Below, piece after piece: positions 15,143-24,633 of a DNA stretch of 43,089 bases (positions within the stretch are counted from its first letter, which is position 1; every line of letters starts with the position of its first letter). The stretch comes from Nocardia sp. CC227C (lineage in GTDB: Bacteria > Actinomycetota > Actinomycetes > Mycobacteriales > Mycobacteriaceae), in contig NZ_JASITE010000028.1 in NCBI RefSeq assembly GCF_030767025.1, forward strand, positions 1 to 43,089, written 5' to 3'. The notes under the pieces are model-generated. The model was not told where the DNA came from. It did no database searches and was given only the letters and a program-made list of their open reading frames with translations. A program made the position numbers and the translations under genes.

Positions 15143-15511
15143 ATCGAACTGTTCGGTCCGCGCGCTGTCCCAGTCGCGCCACGGCTCCGGCAGCCTGTCG
15201 GGCCGGTAGCGGGAATCGCAGGTACAGGGTGATCGGCTCGCGCGGCAGAGCCGAAAGACCCTTGTTGAGATGGCCTTCACACCGACCGAATCGGCCCGGC
15301 GCGTCGTGGCACGGCCGCGCGGACGGCGCTAACCTCGGTTTCGGGACAATCGCGACGCTCTTCGTCTGAGACGGCGGGCGGGGCGTTGCTCGTCTCACCC
15401 GCGTCAGCGCTGACTCGCGTGTGAAAGGTACTGGAAAACAACGACTTTGGAGTTCTACCGGCTATGGTTTCGCACACCGCACCCGCAATGAGACCGCACC
15501 GGAGGGCCGAG
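15143..15511. other. Non-coding stretch before PPOX gene
   Basis: No convincing gene is seen in these 369 bases. Reading frames in the first half are short and lack starts with ribosome sites. A single sequence, GCTAACCT (15328-15335), matches half of an IdeR iron box but has no partner arm. The last 60 bp before the PPOX gene are relatively AT-rich and probably hold its promoter. Confidence 0.4.
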
Positions 15512-15958
15512 ATGGTCCCCGTCGGCACGAGCGCATGGCATGACGGATCGCTGTGGTGGGATGCGAAATCCGTGCTGGTGACGCGTCCGGTCGCACCGGG
15601 AAGTATCGCCACCGCACCACATCTGGTGCTCCCCGCCGAACAGGGGCGACTGGCATTCGTCCTCTCCTCCTACGGGGAGGAAGCCCAGCAACTCGCCTAC
15701 GACGGCCGCGTGGTCATCCAGGTCGGCGACTGGCGCGGCCGCCCCGCCCTGGGATCCCGCCAGCATTACGGGACCGCGCACATCGTCAACGATCCGCGGG
15801 TAACCGAACGGGTGCACGAGGGGATGCGCATCAAGTACGGTGCGCGAACCGCGCTGGCGCGCATGGCGCACCGATTCGCGCACGGGGCGGTGCCCTACGG
15901 TGACCTCGTCGCCATTGTCGAGTTGCATCCGCAGGGTCCGCTGATGATCCCGCGCTGA
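15512..15958 (+). CDS. PPOX-fold flavin/F420-dependent protein
   Basis: The 148-residue protein resembles the split-barrel pyridoxamine 5'-phosphate oxidase-like family (FMN or F420 binding). It opens with VPVGTSAWHDGSLWWDAKSV, has a central AFVLSSYGEEAQQLAYDGRVV and ends with the short strand pattern AIVELHPQGPLMI. The ATG at 15512 is chosen because GGAGGG lies 5 nt upstream; an in-frame ATG at 15464 would add 16 residues but has no ribosome site. A redox function on small molecules is usual for the fold, but the substrate is unknown. It converges on DUF4132 copy 2, with a 20-bp gap. Confidence 0.7.
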   Translation: MVPVGTSAWHDGSLWWDAKSVLVTRPVAPGSIATAPHLVLPAEQGRLAFVLSSYGEEAQQLAYDGRVVIQVGDWRGRPALGSRQHYGTAHIVNDPRVTERVHEGMRIKYGARTALARMAHRFAHGAVPYGDLVAIVELHPQGPLMIPR

Positions 15959-15978
15959 CACCCCGGCCGCGTGGTCGC

Positions 15979-18900
15979 TCAGGCGGTGAGCAGGTGCAAT
16001 TCGCGCAGAAGTTCCGAGGCGGCAACCGGTTCCAAGTCGGCGAACCGGGGGTTCTTGCCGTCACGGGGCCAGGTTCCGTACGCGTCGGCGTGCATGAGAC
16101 GCACGGTGACGGTCTGCTCACCCCATTCCAGCGCGTCCCCGGCGATGATTCCCGGATCGAGATCGATGACCACGAGAAGATTGTCGCCGACATCGCGGAA
16201 CATATCGCAGGAGACGCCACCGTCCATGGGCTCACCGCGTTCCCAGCCGAACCGGCTGAGGCCCAGTACCCTTCCGGTGGGCACTGTGGCGTGGTGCCAG
16301 CCGGGGAGTTCGCAGGACGCCGCCTGCTCCGGGCCGAGGACATGCACCTCGCGCTGTAACTGCGGGAACGGTTGCAGGATCTCGTAGTCGGCGAACAGCT
16401 CACCCCAGGCGGCGAGTTCCTCGCCCAGGTGCACCGGGTGTGCGATGCCGACCAGGATATCGTCCGCCAGCGTGACCGGGTTGTCGTCGGCGTCGGCGTA
16501 GCTGCGATCCTCGGCGAGGCGGAACGAGCCGGTCACCGCTCCCTCGGTATCGAAGGTGGCCCATACCAGGCGGCGGGTCGGGTGCGAGAGCAGCGGATGT
16601 TCCACGAACAGTCGCCGGTGTTCGGCGGCCGTCCAGCGGCGACCGCGCACCATGGCCTGCTCGAAACGCCGAAGCTGTTCCGCCGCGGCGAATTTCACAT
16701 CCCTCTTCAAGGCTGTGAAGGATTTGTAGGAGGCGGTCGCCAATTCCTCGTCGTCCTTGGCTCCCGGTTTGGGCAGTGACTTGCGTGGCTTGCTGGGCTG
16801 CCAGCCGTCATCGCCGCGCACCGCGTCGGATACCGTGGGTTTCAGCTGCTCGTCGAAGCCGACGACGAAACCCCTGGTGCCGTAGTCGAGCACGAGTGTG
16901 CCATCGGCGCCGAGACCGAAGTCGGGAACCAGGCGGTCGGCCAATTGCTCGGGCGTCAGCCCGAGGCCGTCGGCGATATCGGAGATCTTCCGCCATGCTT
17001 CGGACCTGAGCCGGTTGAACTTCACCTTCTCCGCGATGCCGTGCAGCTGCATGAGCGCTACGTCGGTGCCGATGGCGGTGAGCACATTCAGGGCGCTGAC
17101 CGCGCGGGCGTTGGCCGACTGCCCAGGCCAGGCGCGGATGAGCGGTCCGATCCGCCGCGCGGTCTCGTCGTTGCCGAGCAGCCCGAGTGCGTGCAGCACC
17201 CACCCGTCCTTGGCCGGATAGTCGGCCAGCTGCCAGAGCTCGAACAGCGACCACGCGAATTCGGCCAACGAGTCCGAGTCGGCGAATTCGATCACCTGGG
17301 CGAGGCCCGCGTAGTCGCCGTTCGGTCCGCACAGGGCGAGCATGGTGCAGATGTCCCGGACCGCCGACGTCGGCAGGACGGCCGCGCTGTCGCGCTGTCC
17401 CACGGCCGGAAGCAGTTCGGGGACAAGCCACTTCGGTGGTGTGGGAATCCGGGTCGGGAGCTGGTGCAGCGGGTCGGCGGCCAGCGCCGCGGCGACGGCG
17501 GTGCGCGCGCGTTCGCCGAGAGCCGCGGCGCTCGCGTCGATCGTCTCGCGGTGCCCGCGCTCGGCGAGCACCCGCAGCGTGGCCTCGGCGAGTGTGCGGT
17601 CTTTCCCGGGCTTGGCCAGCGCCGCCCCGATGACGATCGGCAGCGCCGAGCTCACGTGGCGGTCGAACCAGTCGAGCGCGGTCTGCCGCGTCGTCTTGCC
17701 CGCTGTCCAGCGCATCATCAGCTGGGCCGCCGCTGTGCCGGTGACCGGCGCCAGTACGTGCGCGAGACTTGTCGGATTCGCCCGCGCCGCTCGCAGTACG
17801 TACGGCAGGGCATCGTCACCGCACCGAGCCAGCAGCCGTCGCAGCGGAGCCTCCGCATTCCACAACCGGCCGGGGCTCAGCCGCGCCAGATGCGGCCGCA
17901 CCAACTCCTCCGGTGCCAGGGAGAGAATTCTCGGCACTCGGTAGTCCATCGGATCCTGCGTTCGCACGGCGTTCGCGACCAGTTTCGGCCACCCGTGCTT
18001 GCCGGCTTCCCACAGCCACACCTCGGTGCCCGCCCATTCCTCCCGTTCGCCCGGCCGCCAGTCCAGGCCGTCCGGTACGGGTGCGACCACATCGGCGAGT
18101 ACCACCGTCTGCACCTTCTTGCGGGCGCGCTGCCACGGCGGATTCCGCAGCACCTCGGGCAATTCCTCGGGGGACACGACGGTCCGATGCGTCGGCGGCA
18201 GCAGTGCGGAGCCGTCGGGCAGTGCCGCGACCAGCTCCGGATGGGTGATGGCCACGGTGCGCAACGCGTGCCGCACAACGGGCCGTCCCATGGCCGGATG
18301 CAGCAACCGCACGGCGCGATGGGGAAACCGCTGCGCCGCCGCGGCCAGCGCCTGTGGTACCTGCCGCTCATCGGCTCGAGCGAGCAGAGCGGTGAACGCC
18401 GCGTCGGACGGCAGCCAGGACAGGAGGTCGGTCAGTCGGCTCATCGCCTCGGACGAGAGTTGGTACTCGCGCACCATCCGGCCCACCGGCTCCGCGCCCT
18501 CCGGTCCCAGCCGGGTGAGCGCCGTCAGCAGTAGATCGGACTCCCGGGAGTAGAGGAAGGGATAATGGCTGAGCCGTTCGATGAGGGTCTCCAGTTCCGC
18601 ACGCGTATCGACCGAAGCGATCAGCAGCGCGTACGGACTGGTGTAGCGGTGGTCCGGGACGACACCGGCGATATCGGCGGTGACCCAATCTCGTTCGGTG
18701 GGTGCGAGAAACGAGGTCGCGACGCGGAAAGCGGAAGCACCGCGCGAGCGCAACTCGCCGAGCAGCGCGACCACCGACCGATACTCCGGCTCCGTCGCCA
18801 CCGCAAGATGTGCGCGCACACGAACCAAGCCAGCGGTGAACTCGGGGTTCCCCGGGTCGTCAGAGGGCAGACTGCGGACCGTGTGTCTGTGTTGCGTGGA

Positions 18901-19359
18901 ACTTCGGTCGAATACGGCCTCGACGGTGAGTCCGGAGCGTAGGACGGCCGCCGTCGCGGCGAAACCGACCCCGCGGCCGCGAACCCAGGCGTCGACCGTC
19001 GCTTCGGCGCGGCTCCGGCCTTCGTCGGGACGGGAGACGCGGGCGGCCGATTCCACGATGGCGCTGATCACCGCCGCGCCGAGCGGGCTGGCGGCGGCGG
19101 GATCGCAGAGGGCCGCGTACCCTGCCTCACTCAGTTCGCCGGCCCCGGCGGCGGCACTGGCGCGCAGGGCGGACATGATCGAATCGCGCTGGGTAGCAGC
19201 AGTATTCGTCGTATCGATGGCGGTCGAATCGAGAATTGTCACGGGCGTTGCCGGGCCGAGACCGCGGGAGGGCAGGGCCCGCGCCCACCAGTGCGCGGGC
19301 ACCTCCCATCGATCCTCGTCCGCGATGGCGGTAGTGCGTGTGGTCGTGCTGTCGAGCAT
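15979..19359 (-). CDS. Giant DUF4132 protein, copy 2
   Basis: This 1126-residue soluble protein is a paralogue of 8228-11536, about the same length, with long helical repeats and a C-terminal DUF4132 block (about 862-1005). The block contains LPKPGAKDD, RRFEQAMVRGRRWTAAEHR, EHPLLSHPTRRLVWA and FADYEILQPFPQ. The N-terminal half is much less conserved between the two copies than the C-terminal part. The ATG at 19359 is preferred for a GGGGGA just upstream, with an in-frame ATG at 19371 possible. It stands alone between a convergent PPOX gene and the terminator of the polyamine operon. Function is unknown. Confidence 0.85.
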   Translation of the reverse strand: MLDSTTTRTTAIADEDRWEVPAHWWARALPSRGLGPATPVTILDSTAIDTTNTAATQRDSIMSALRASAAAGAGELSEAGYAALCDPAAASPLGAAVISAIVESAARVSRPDEGRSRAEATVDAWVRGRGVGFAATAAVLRSGLTVEAVFDRSSTQHRHTVRSLPSDDPGNPEFTAGLVRVRAHLAVATEPEYRSVVALLGELRSRGASAFRVATSFLAPTERDWVTADIAGVVPDHRYTSPYALLIASVDTRAELETLIERLSHYPFLYSRESDLLLTALTRLGPEGAEPVGRMVREYQLSSEAMSRLTDLLSWLPSDAAFTALLARADERQVPQALAAAAQRFPHRAVRLLHPAMGRPVVRHALRTVAITHPELVAALPDGSALLPPTHRTVVSPEELPEVLRNPPWQRARKKVQTVVLADVVAPVPDGLDWRPGEREEWAGTEVWLWEAGKHGWPKLVANAVRTQDPMDYRVPRILSLAPEELVRPHLARLSPGRLWNAEAPLRRLLARCGDDALPYVLRAARANPTSLAHVLAPVTGTAAAQLMMRWTAGKTTRQTALDWFDRHVSSALPIVIGAALAKPGKDRTLAEATLRVLAERGHRETIDASAAALGERARTAVAAALAADPLHQLPTRIPTPPKWLVPELLPAVGQRDSAAVLPTSAVRDICTMLALCGPNGDYAGLAQVIEFADSDSLAEFAWSLFELWQLADYPAKDGWVLHALGLLGNDETARRIGPLIRAWPGQSANARAVSALNVLTAIGTDVALMQLHGIAEKVKFNRLRSEAWRKISDIADGLGLTPEQLADRLVPDFGLGADGTLVLDYGTRGFVVGFDEQLKPTVSDAVRGDDGWQPSKPRKSLPKPGAKDDEELATASYKSFTALKRDVKFAAAEQLRRFEQAMVRGRRWTAAEHRRLFVEHPLLSHPTRRLVWATFDTEGAVTGSFRLAEDRSYADADDNPVTLADDILVGIAHPVHLGEELAAWGELFADYEILQPFPQLQREVHVLGPEQAASCELPGWHHATVPTGRVLGLSRFGWERGEPMDGGVSCDMFRDVGDNLLVVIDLDPGIIAGDALEWGEQTVTVRLMHADAYGTWPRDGKNPRFADLEPVAASELLRELHLLTA

Positions 19360-19456
19360 GGTCCCCCACATCTTGGAGCTGACGGTCGGCAGCGACTGTA
19401 GCGGTGCCGACCGACACCTCGATCGGAGAACGCGGTGGTGACAGGGAGCGGGAACG

Positions 19457-19490
19457 ACGGCGCCCGCACGGTGAACCGTGCGGGCGCCGT
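19457..19490. terminator. Strong terminator of the polyamine operon
   Basis: A perfect 15-bp stem (19457-19471 with 19476-19490) encloses the tetraloop TGAA. It begins 18 bp after the stop of the fused polyamine enzyme and is followed, on the minus strand, by TCGTTCCC. This is one of the strongest hairpins in the window and separates the operon from DUF4132 copy 2. Confidence 0.85.
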
Positions 19491-19507
19491 TGATGATTCG
19501 GGCTGGT

Positions 19508-20737
19508 TCAGCCGACGCTGACGCCGACGCGCAGGGCGTGCGGCTCGATGGCGCCGCGGACGATCGCCCGCTCGTCGATGGTCTCCGCCTTGTACGGCAG
19601 CTGCGACAGGGTGGTCGTCATCTTGGCGACCGGGTCGGCGATCGCCTTCGGGGTGCCGAAGATGAAGGTCCACTCGTGTTCGTCGCTGACGTAGGGCACG
19701 ACGGTGTCGAACAGGTTGTGGAAGCGAGTCCAGGAACGCTTCAGGGTTTCGTTGCGCCACATGGTCTGACAGCCCGCTTGCGCGGCCAGCACGCCGCCCT
19801 CGGCCAGCAGCGCCTTGCAGCGCAGCAGGAACTCGTCCTCGTAGAGGCGGTTGTGCTGGGCGTCCTCGACCCGCTCGTCCGGCAGGTCGATGACGATCAT
19901 GTCGTAGCGTACGCCCGCGGTCTCGGCCCGGGCCAGGAAATCCCAGCCGTCGGCGTAGTGCATCTTGATCGGGCCGGTCTGCGCGACCGCCTCGGCCAGA
20001 TCCGCCCGCGTGTAGCCGTAGGGCAGATGCTCGGCGCACAGCTCCACCTCGAGCTGGTCGATATCGACGTGGTCGACCAGCGAGGCGCCGGCCGCCACCG
20101 ACATCTGCGAGGCCACGCCCTCACCGGAACCGATGATGAGCACCTTGTCCAGCTTCTCGGCCAGCGCGTACCCCGGGACCAACATGGCCTCGTGGTAGGT
20201 GAGCTGCGAGTACTCGGTGGACTGGCGGTCGTCGTCGGAGAACAGGCTGACGCCCTGCTCGGTCTTGGCGATCACCATGTGCTGGAACGGGGTGTTCGTG
20301 TCCACGATCACCTCGGACATGTCCCACACCCGGGTCAGGCCCTCGCCGACCGGCTCGTGGATGCGGCGCGAGGTGTGCCCGCGCTGGATGACCTCCATAT
20401 TGACCGATCCGGGCGACAGCTCCTCCTTCAGCAGCTCGACCGCCTTGGTGGCACCGGAACCGATACTGCCGCAGGTGAATACGTCGACGAAGATGTCCCC
20501 GGACTCCGGATACGTGTGGATGGAGGCGTGCGACTCCGACAGCAGGGCCAGAATGGTGACCCCCTGCGGCTCGAACTGCTTGTGCACCACATCGCAAATG
20601 GTCACCCCCGCGGCGACCAACGATTTTCGGAGCGCACTCTCGAGTCGTTCGAGGTCGTCGCACAGCTGCGGGTCGACACCACCGAACTCGGCCAGCACAT
20701 GCCAGCCGGTGAATTCTGCCGTCATAAGCGAACTCAC
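19508..20737 (-). CDS. speD-speE: Fused AdoMet decarboxylase and aminopropyltransferase
   Basis: Residues 5-125 are a class 1b S-adenosylmethionine decarboxylase. Glu68-Ser69 marks the self-cleavage site that generates the pyruvoyl group, within LLSESHASIHTYPE, with His74 and Cys89 (VDVFTCG) at the positions expected from the Thermotoga enzyme. Residues 150-405 are a spermidine-synthase-like transferase with a SAM-binding LIIGSGEG (200-207) and an acidic VIDLPDE (282-288) active-site segment. Together they would make decarboxylated AdoMet and transfer its aminopropyl group to a diamine. The GTG at 20737 overlaps the decarboxylase stop (GTGA); an ATG at 20725 is possible. The diamine acceptor (putrescine, cadaverine or another) cannot be read from the sequence. 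Confidence 0.9.
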   Translation of the reverse strand: MSSLMTAEFTGWHVLAEFGGVDPQLCDDLERLESALRKSLVAAGVTICDVVHKQFEPQGVTILALLSESHASIHTYPESGDIFVDVFTCGSIGSGATKAVELLKEELSPGSVNMEVIQRGHTSRRIHEPVGEGLTRVWDMSEVIVDTNTPFQHMVIAKTEQGVSLFSDDDRQSTEYSQLTYHEAMLVPGYALAEKLDKVLIIGSGEGVASQMSVAAGASLVDHVDIDQLEVELCAEHLPYGYTRADLAEAVAQTGPIKMHYADGWDFLARAETAGVRYDMIVIDLPDERVEDAQHNRLYEDEFLLRCKALLAEGGVLAAQAGCQTMWRNETLKRSWTRFHNLFDTVVPYVSDEHEWTFIFGTPKAIADPVAKMTTTLSQLPYKAETIDERAIVRGAIEPHALRVGVSVG

Positions 20738-21849
20738 TCTCGCTCAGCGCCGATGACATGAACAGTCAAAGGCGGAAAACCGTTGAAGGACACCGACGAA
20801 TAGCTCGCCGTATAAGCGCCGGTATCGAGGATCCGAACGGGATCACCGGCTCGCAACGTGGTCGGAAGGAGGACACGCGTGCGTTGATAGAGTACATCGT
20901 CGCCATCGCAGGTCGGTCCGGCGACCACCGCCTCGTCTCTCGGGTCATCGTCCCGATCGGTTTCGAAACGGTAGGCGATGTACTCGTTCTCGGTCTCGGC
21001 CATACCGTTGTAGCGGCCGATATCGAGGTATATCCAGCGCCGCCCGTCGGGCGCCTGGCGAACATTCACCACCTCGGCGTGAATCACACCGGTATTGCCC
21101 ACCAGGGCGCGACCGGGCTCCACCACCAGTTCGGTGTGTTCCGGGAAATGGGCCGCGAACGCCTCGGCGATCACCGCGCCCAGCTCGGACAGCTCCGGCG
21201 CGGCGTCGGCATACGAAATCGGCAGTCCACCACCGATATTCACCGACGGTACCGGAATGTCCTTGACGGCCAACGCTTCCGCGATGGCGCCCGCTTGCTC
21301 GATGCCGATGCGCCAGGCGATCGGATCGGTCTGCTGCGAGCCCACGTGGAAGTACGGGCCGGCCACCCGCAGGCCCAGATCGCGCGCCCGCACCAGCAGC
21401 CGCTTCGCCTCACCGGGATCGCAGCCGAATTTGGTGCCGAACGGCGTCTGCGACTGCGGCGCCGAGGACAGGAACCGGCACTCCACCTCCGCGCCGGGGG
21501 CGTGCTCGGCGATGCGAACCAGATCGTCCTCGGTGTCGAAGGCGTAGCGGCGCACCCCGGCCGCGTGGGCGGCGGCGATATGCGCGGCTTTCTTGATGGG
21601 ATTCCCGTAGCACATGACGGCCGGATCGACACCCTGCGCGATGCAGAGTTCGATCTCACCGATACTGGCGACGTCGAACTCGGCGCCCTCGTCGTTCAGC
21701 AGCCGGATGATCTCCGGCACGGGACTCGCCTTGACGGCGAAGCGAATTCGTGCCGCGGGCAGTGCGGCTCGCAGTGCGTGGTAGTTCGCGCGGACCCGGT
21801 GCAGGTCGATGACCAGACGGGGGGATTCGAGCAGGTTTCGGTCGGTCAA
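20734..21849 (-). CDS. Ornithine/lysine decarboxylase, alanine-racemase fold
   Basis: The 371-residue PLP enzyme begins with SPRLVIDL, has the PLP Lys40 in FAVKASP and the glycine-rich INIGGGLP loop, and ends with the GPTCDGDD motif (Cys314, Asp315) that marks ornithine-type decarboxylases and their relatives. It would supply putrescine (or cadaverine) to the fused enzyme that overlaps it by 4 bp. The TTG at 21849 is the only start that keeps the N-terminal strand, and it has no clear ribosome site. Diaminopimelate decarboxylase is less likely, since length and the CDxxD motif favour the ornithine/lysine group. Upstream, 21850-22054 is non-coding. Confidence 0.87.
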   Translation of the reverse strand: MTDRNLLESPRLVIDLHRVRANYHALRAALPAARIRFAVKASPVPEIIRLLNDEGAEFDVASIGEIELCIAQGVDPAVMCYGNPIKKAAHIAAAHAAGVRRYAFDTEDDLVRIAEHAPGAEVECRFLSSAPQSQTPFGTKFGCDPGEAKRLLVRARDLGLRVAGPYFHVGSQQTDPIAWRIGIEQAGAIAEALAVKDIPVPSVNIGGGLPISYADAAPELSELGAVIAEAFAAHFPEHTELVVEPGRALVGNTGVIHAEVVNVRQAPDGRRWIYLDIGRYNGMAETENEYIAYRFETDRDDDPRDEAVVAGPTCDGDDVLYQRTRVLLPTTLRAGDPVRILDTGAYTASYSSVSFNGFPPLTVHVIGAERE

Positions 21850-22054
21850 TCTAAGGGAACTCTTTTCGATCGGGCGCTGTGGCGGGATGTGGGCAACAGT
21901 GCGCGACGATACACGCGGTTGGCCTCAGAAAACGAACCGGATACCGGGTCGTCTTCGTCACCGTACCGCCGGACGGAGGGGCCGGCGGGTCCCGGCGTCT
22001 TACGGGAGTATGAAGAAATAGCCAGCGCGAAGCGCCGGGAAGGTAGCGCGGCGG

Positions 22055-24568
22055 TCAGCCCGCCGCGATCGTGACTTCGTCGAATACCACTTCACCGGCG
22101 GCATCCGATTCCGCCAGATCCACCACGGTCTCGACCGCCCACCCGTGGTCACCGGCCGGATCGTCCAGCACCTGACGCACATGCCAGAACCCCGGCCGCT
22201 GCTCGATCTGGAACAGCTTCGGGCCGCGCGCGTTCGGCCCGATGCCGATCTCGCCGTACTCGCCGTAGTAGGGCGCGAGTTCGCGCTCCCAGTCCAGGCC
22301 GTCGCCCAGCTCGTCGAGGGCGTCCCAGCGGCGCAGCGCCGCCAGCTCCACCCGCCGGAACATGGCATTGCGCACCAGCACCCGGAAGGAGCGCTCGTTG
22401 GCGGAGATCGGCCGGGGTGTCTCCGCGCCGAACGCCACTTCCTCGGTATCGCTCTCCGCCCCCGGATTGGTGAGTTGCTCCCACTCGTCGAGCAGGCTGG
22501 AGTCGACCTGGCGCACCAGCTCGCCCAGCCATTCGGTGATGTCGTCGAGTTCCTCGGTGCGGGCCTGTTCGGGCACCGTGCGGCGCAGCGCCCGGTAGGC
22601 GTCGGCGAGATAGCGCAGCACCACGCCCTCGGAGCGGGCCAGCTCGTAGGTGGACACCAGTTCGGCGAACGTCATGGAGCGTTCGATCATCTCCCGCACC
22701 ACCGACTTCGGCGACGGCTCGAACTCCGACACCCACGGGTGGCCGCCCTTGTAGGTCTCGAAGGCGGGTTCGATCAGGTCGGCGAGCGGTTTGGGCCAGG
22801 TCACCTCCTCCAGGAGTTCCATGCGCTCCTCGTATTCGATGCCGTCGGCCTTCATCTCCGCCACCGCCGCACCGCGCGCCTTGTGCTGCTGGGCCATGAG
22901 CAGCTGGCGCGGGTCCTCCAGGGTCGCCTCGATGAGCGAGATGACATCGAGGGTGTAGGTGGGGGAGTCGGAGTCCAGCAGCTCCAGCGCGGCCAGCGCG
23001 AACGGTGACAGCGGCTGATCGAGGGCGAAATCACGCTGCAGATCCACGGTGAGGCGGGCGCGGCGGCCGAATTCGTCGGGTTCGTCGAGTTGCTGCACCA
23101 CACCCGCGTCCCGCAGCGCGCGGTAGAGGCGGATGGCGCGCAGAATGTGCCGCCGCTGCGCCGGGCGCGGCTCGTGGTTCTCCTCCAGCAGATGCCGCAT
23201 GGCGTCGAAGCAGTTGCCCTTGCGGGCGATCACGTTCAGCAGCATGGCATTGGTGACGCTGAAACGCGACACCATCGGTTCCGGGGTGGCCCCGACCAGG
23301 CGGTCGAAGGTGTCCTCCGACCAGGACACGAAACCCTCCGGCGGTTTGCGTTTCTGGACCTTCTTCAGCTTCTTGGGATCGTCACCGGCCTTGGCGACGA
23401 GGCGGGCGTTCTCCACCTCGTGCTCGGGTGCCTGTACCACCACGGTGCCCATGGTGTCGTAGCCGGCGCGGCCGGCGCGGCCCGCGATCTGATGGAACTC
23501 GCGGGCGTTGAGGCGGCGGGTGCGCACACCGTCGTACTTGGTGAGACCGGTCAGCAGCACGGTGCGAATGGGCACATTGATGCCGACGCCCAGCGTATCG
23601 GTACCGCAGACCACCTTCAGCAGCCCGTCCTGGGCCAGCTTCTCCACCAGCCGGCGGTACTTGGGCAGCATGCCCGCGTGATGGACGCCGATGCCGTGGC
23701 GGATGAAGCGGGACAGTGATTTGCCGAAGCCGGTGGCGAACCGGAAATCGCCGAGGGCCGCGGCGATGGCCTCCTTCTCCGCCTTGCTGGCGAAGTTCAC
23801 GCTCATCAGGGCCTGCGCCCGCTCGATCGCCGCCGCCTGGGTGAAATGCACCACGTACACCGGGGCGAGGCTGGTGGTCACCAGATCCTCGAGGGTTTCG
23901 GTGATCGGGGTGCGCACGTAGGAAAAGCTCAGCGGCACCGGGCGTTCCGAGCCGGAGACGACGGCGGTGTCGCGGCCGGTGCGGCGCTTCAGATCCCGGG
24001 CGAAGAAGTCGACCTCGCCCAGGGTGGCCGACATCAGCAGGAACTGGACCCCGGGCAGCTCGATCAGCGGCACCTGCCACGCCCACCCGCGATCCGGGTC
24101 GGAGTAGTAGTGGAATTCGTCCATGACGACCTGGCCCACCGGAGCGTCCGCGCCTTCCCGCAGCGCCAGGTTGGCCAGGATCTCCGCCGTCGCGCAGATG
24201 ATCGGCGCATCCGGATTCACCGCCGCGTCCCCGGTCACCATGCCGACCCGGTCCGCCCCGAACACCTCGCACAGCGCGAAGAACTTCTCGCTGACCAATG
24301 CCTTGATCGGGGCGGTGTAATAGCTGCGCTGACCGCGGTTGAGCGCGGCGAAGTGCGCGCCGAGCGCGACCATCGACTTCCCGGAGCCGGTGGGGGTGGC
24401 CAGAATGACGTTCGAGCCGGTGAACAGCTCGAGCAGCGCCTCCTCCTGCGCCGGATACAGCGTCAGACCCTGCTCGAGGGTCCAGTCGACGAAGGTCTCA
24501 TACAGCCACTCGGTATCGACGTCGGATACGGCACGGTCGGGGACGAGTTCGGATAGCTGCACGCCCAC
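22055..24568 (-). CDS. Ski2-like DEAD/DEAH-box helicase (DUF3516 type)
   Basis: The 837-residue protein has a superfamily 2 helicase core. Walker A is ATPTGSGKS (58-66), the Walker B variant is MDEFHYY (about 150), motif III is LMSATLG, and motif VI is HQIAGRAGRAGYD with GVGIN before it. This is the Ski2/Mtr4/HelY pattern for RNA or DNA unwinding. The C-terminal 400 residues match the long helical extension called DUF3516 in actinobacteria. The GTG start is at 24568 (24562 is possible), with TAACGT shortly upstream, so it may be leaderless. It follows the PAC2 gene by 65 bp. A role in RNA turnover or repair is suggested by the family only. Confidence 0.9.
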   Translation of the reverse strand: MGVQLSELVPDRAVSDVDTEWLYETFVDWTLEQGLTLYPAQEEALLELFTGSNVILATPTGSGKSMVALGAHFAALNRGQRSYYTAPIKALVSEKFFALCEVFGADRVGMVTGDAAVNPDAPIICATAEILANLALREGADAPVGQVVMDEFHYYSDPDRGWAWQVPLIELPGVQFLLMSATLGEVDFFARDLKRRTGRDTAVVSGSERPVPLSFSYVRTPITETLEDLVTTSLAPVYVVHFTQAAAIERAQALMSVNFASKAEKEAIAAALGDFRFATGFGKSLSRFIRHGIGVHHAGMLPKYRRLVEKLAQDGLLKVVCGTDTLGVGINVPIRTVLLTGLTKYDGVRTRRLNAREFHQIAGRAGRAGYDTMGTVVVQAPEHEVENARLVAKAGDDPKKLKKVQKRKPPEGFVSWSEDTFDRLVGATPEPMVSRFSVTNAMLLNVIARKGNCFDAMRHLLEENHEPRPAQRRHILRAIRLYRALRDAGVVQQLDEPDEFGRRARLTVDLQRDFALDQPLSPFALAALELLDSDSPTYTLDVISLIEATLEDPRQLLMAQQHKARGAAVAEMKADGIEYEERMELLEEVTWPKPLADLIEPAFETYKGGHPWVSEFEPSPKSVVREMIERSMTFAELVSTYELARSEGVVLRYLADAYRALRRTVPEQARTEELDDITEWLGELVRQVDSSLLDEWEQLTNPGAESDTEEVAFGAETPRPISANERSFRVLVRNAMFRRVELAALRRWDALDELGDGLDWERELAPYYGEYGEIGIGPNARGPKLFQIEQRPGFWHVRQVLDDPAGDHGWAVETVVDLAESDAAGEVVFDEVTIAAG

Positions 24569-24633
24569 CTACGTTACTGCGTTCGATTGCCTCCGCTTCG
24601 CTCCGGCGGGTAGTTGTCCGGCATCCCCGCGAG

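Noticed and set aside
15143..15300. Minus-strand reading with a protein-like segment (YRPDRLPEPWRDW)
   Set aside because: There is no start codon with a ribosome site, no recognised family, and the frame runs on as the antisense of the SRPBCC gene.
15328..15335. IdeR iron-box half site GCTAACCT
   Set aside because: The inverted partner needed for IdeR binding is absent, and the nearby PPOX gene has no obvious iron role.
21850..22054. Riboswitch or leader peptide before the decarboxylase gene
   Set aside because: No conserved riboswitch core or short coding leader could be seen in these 205 bases.
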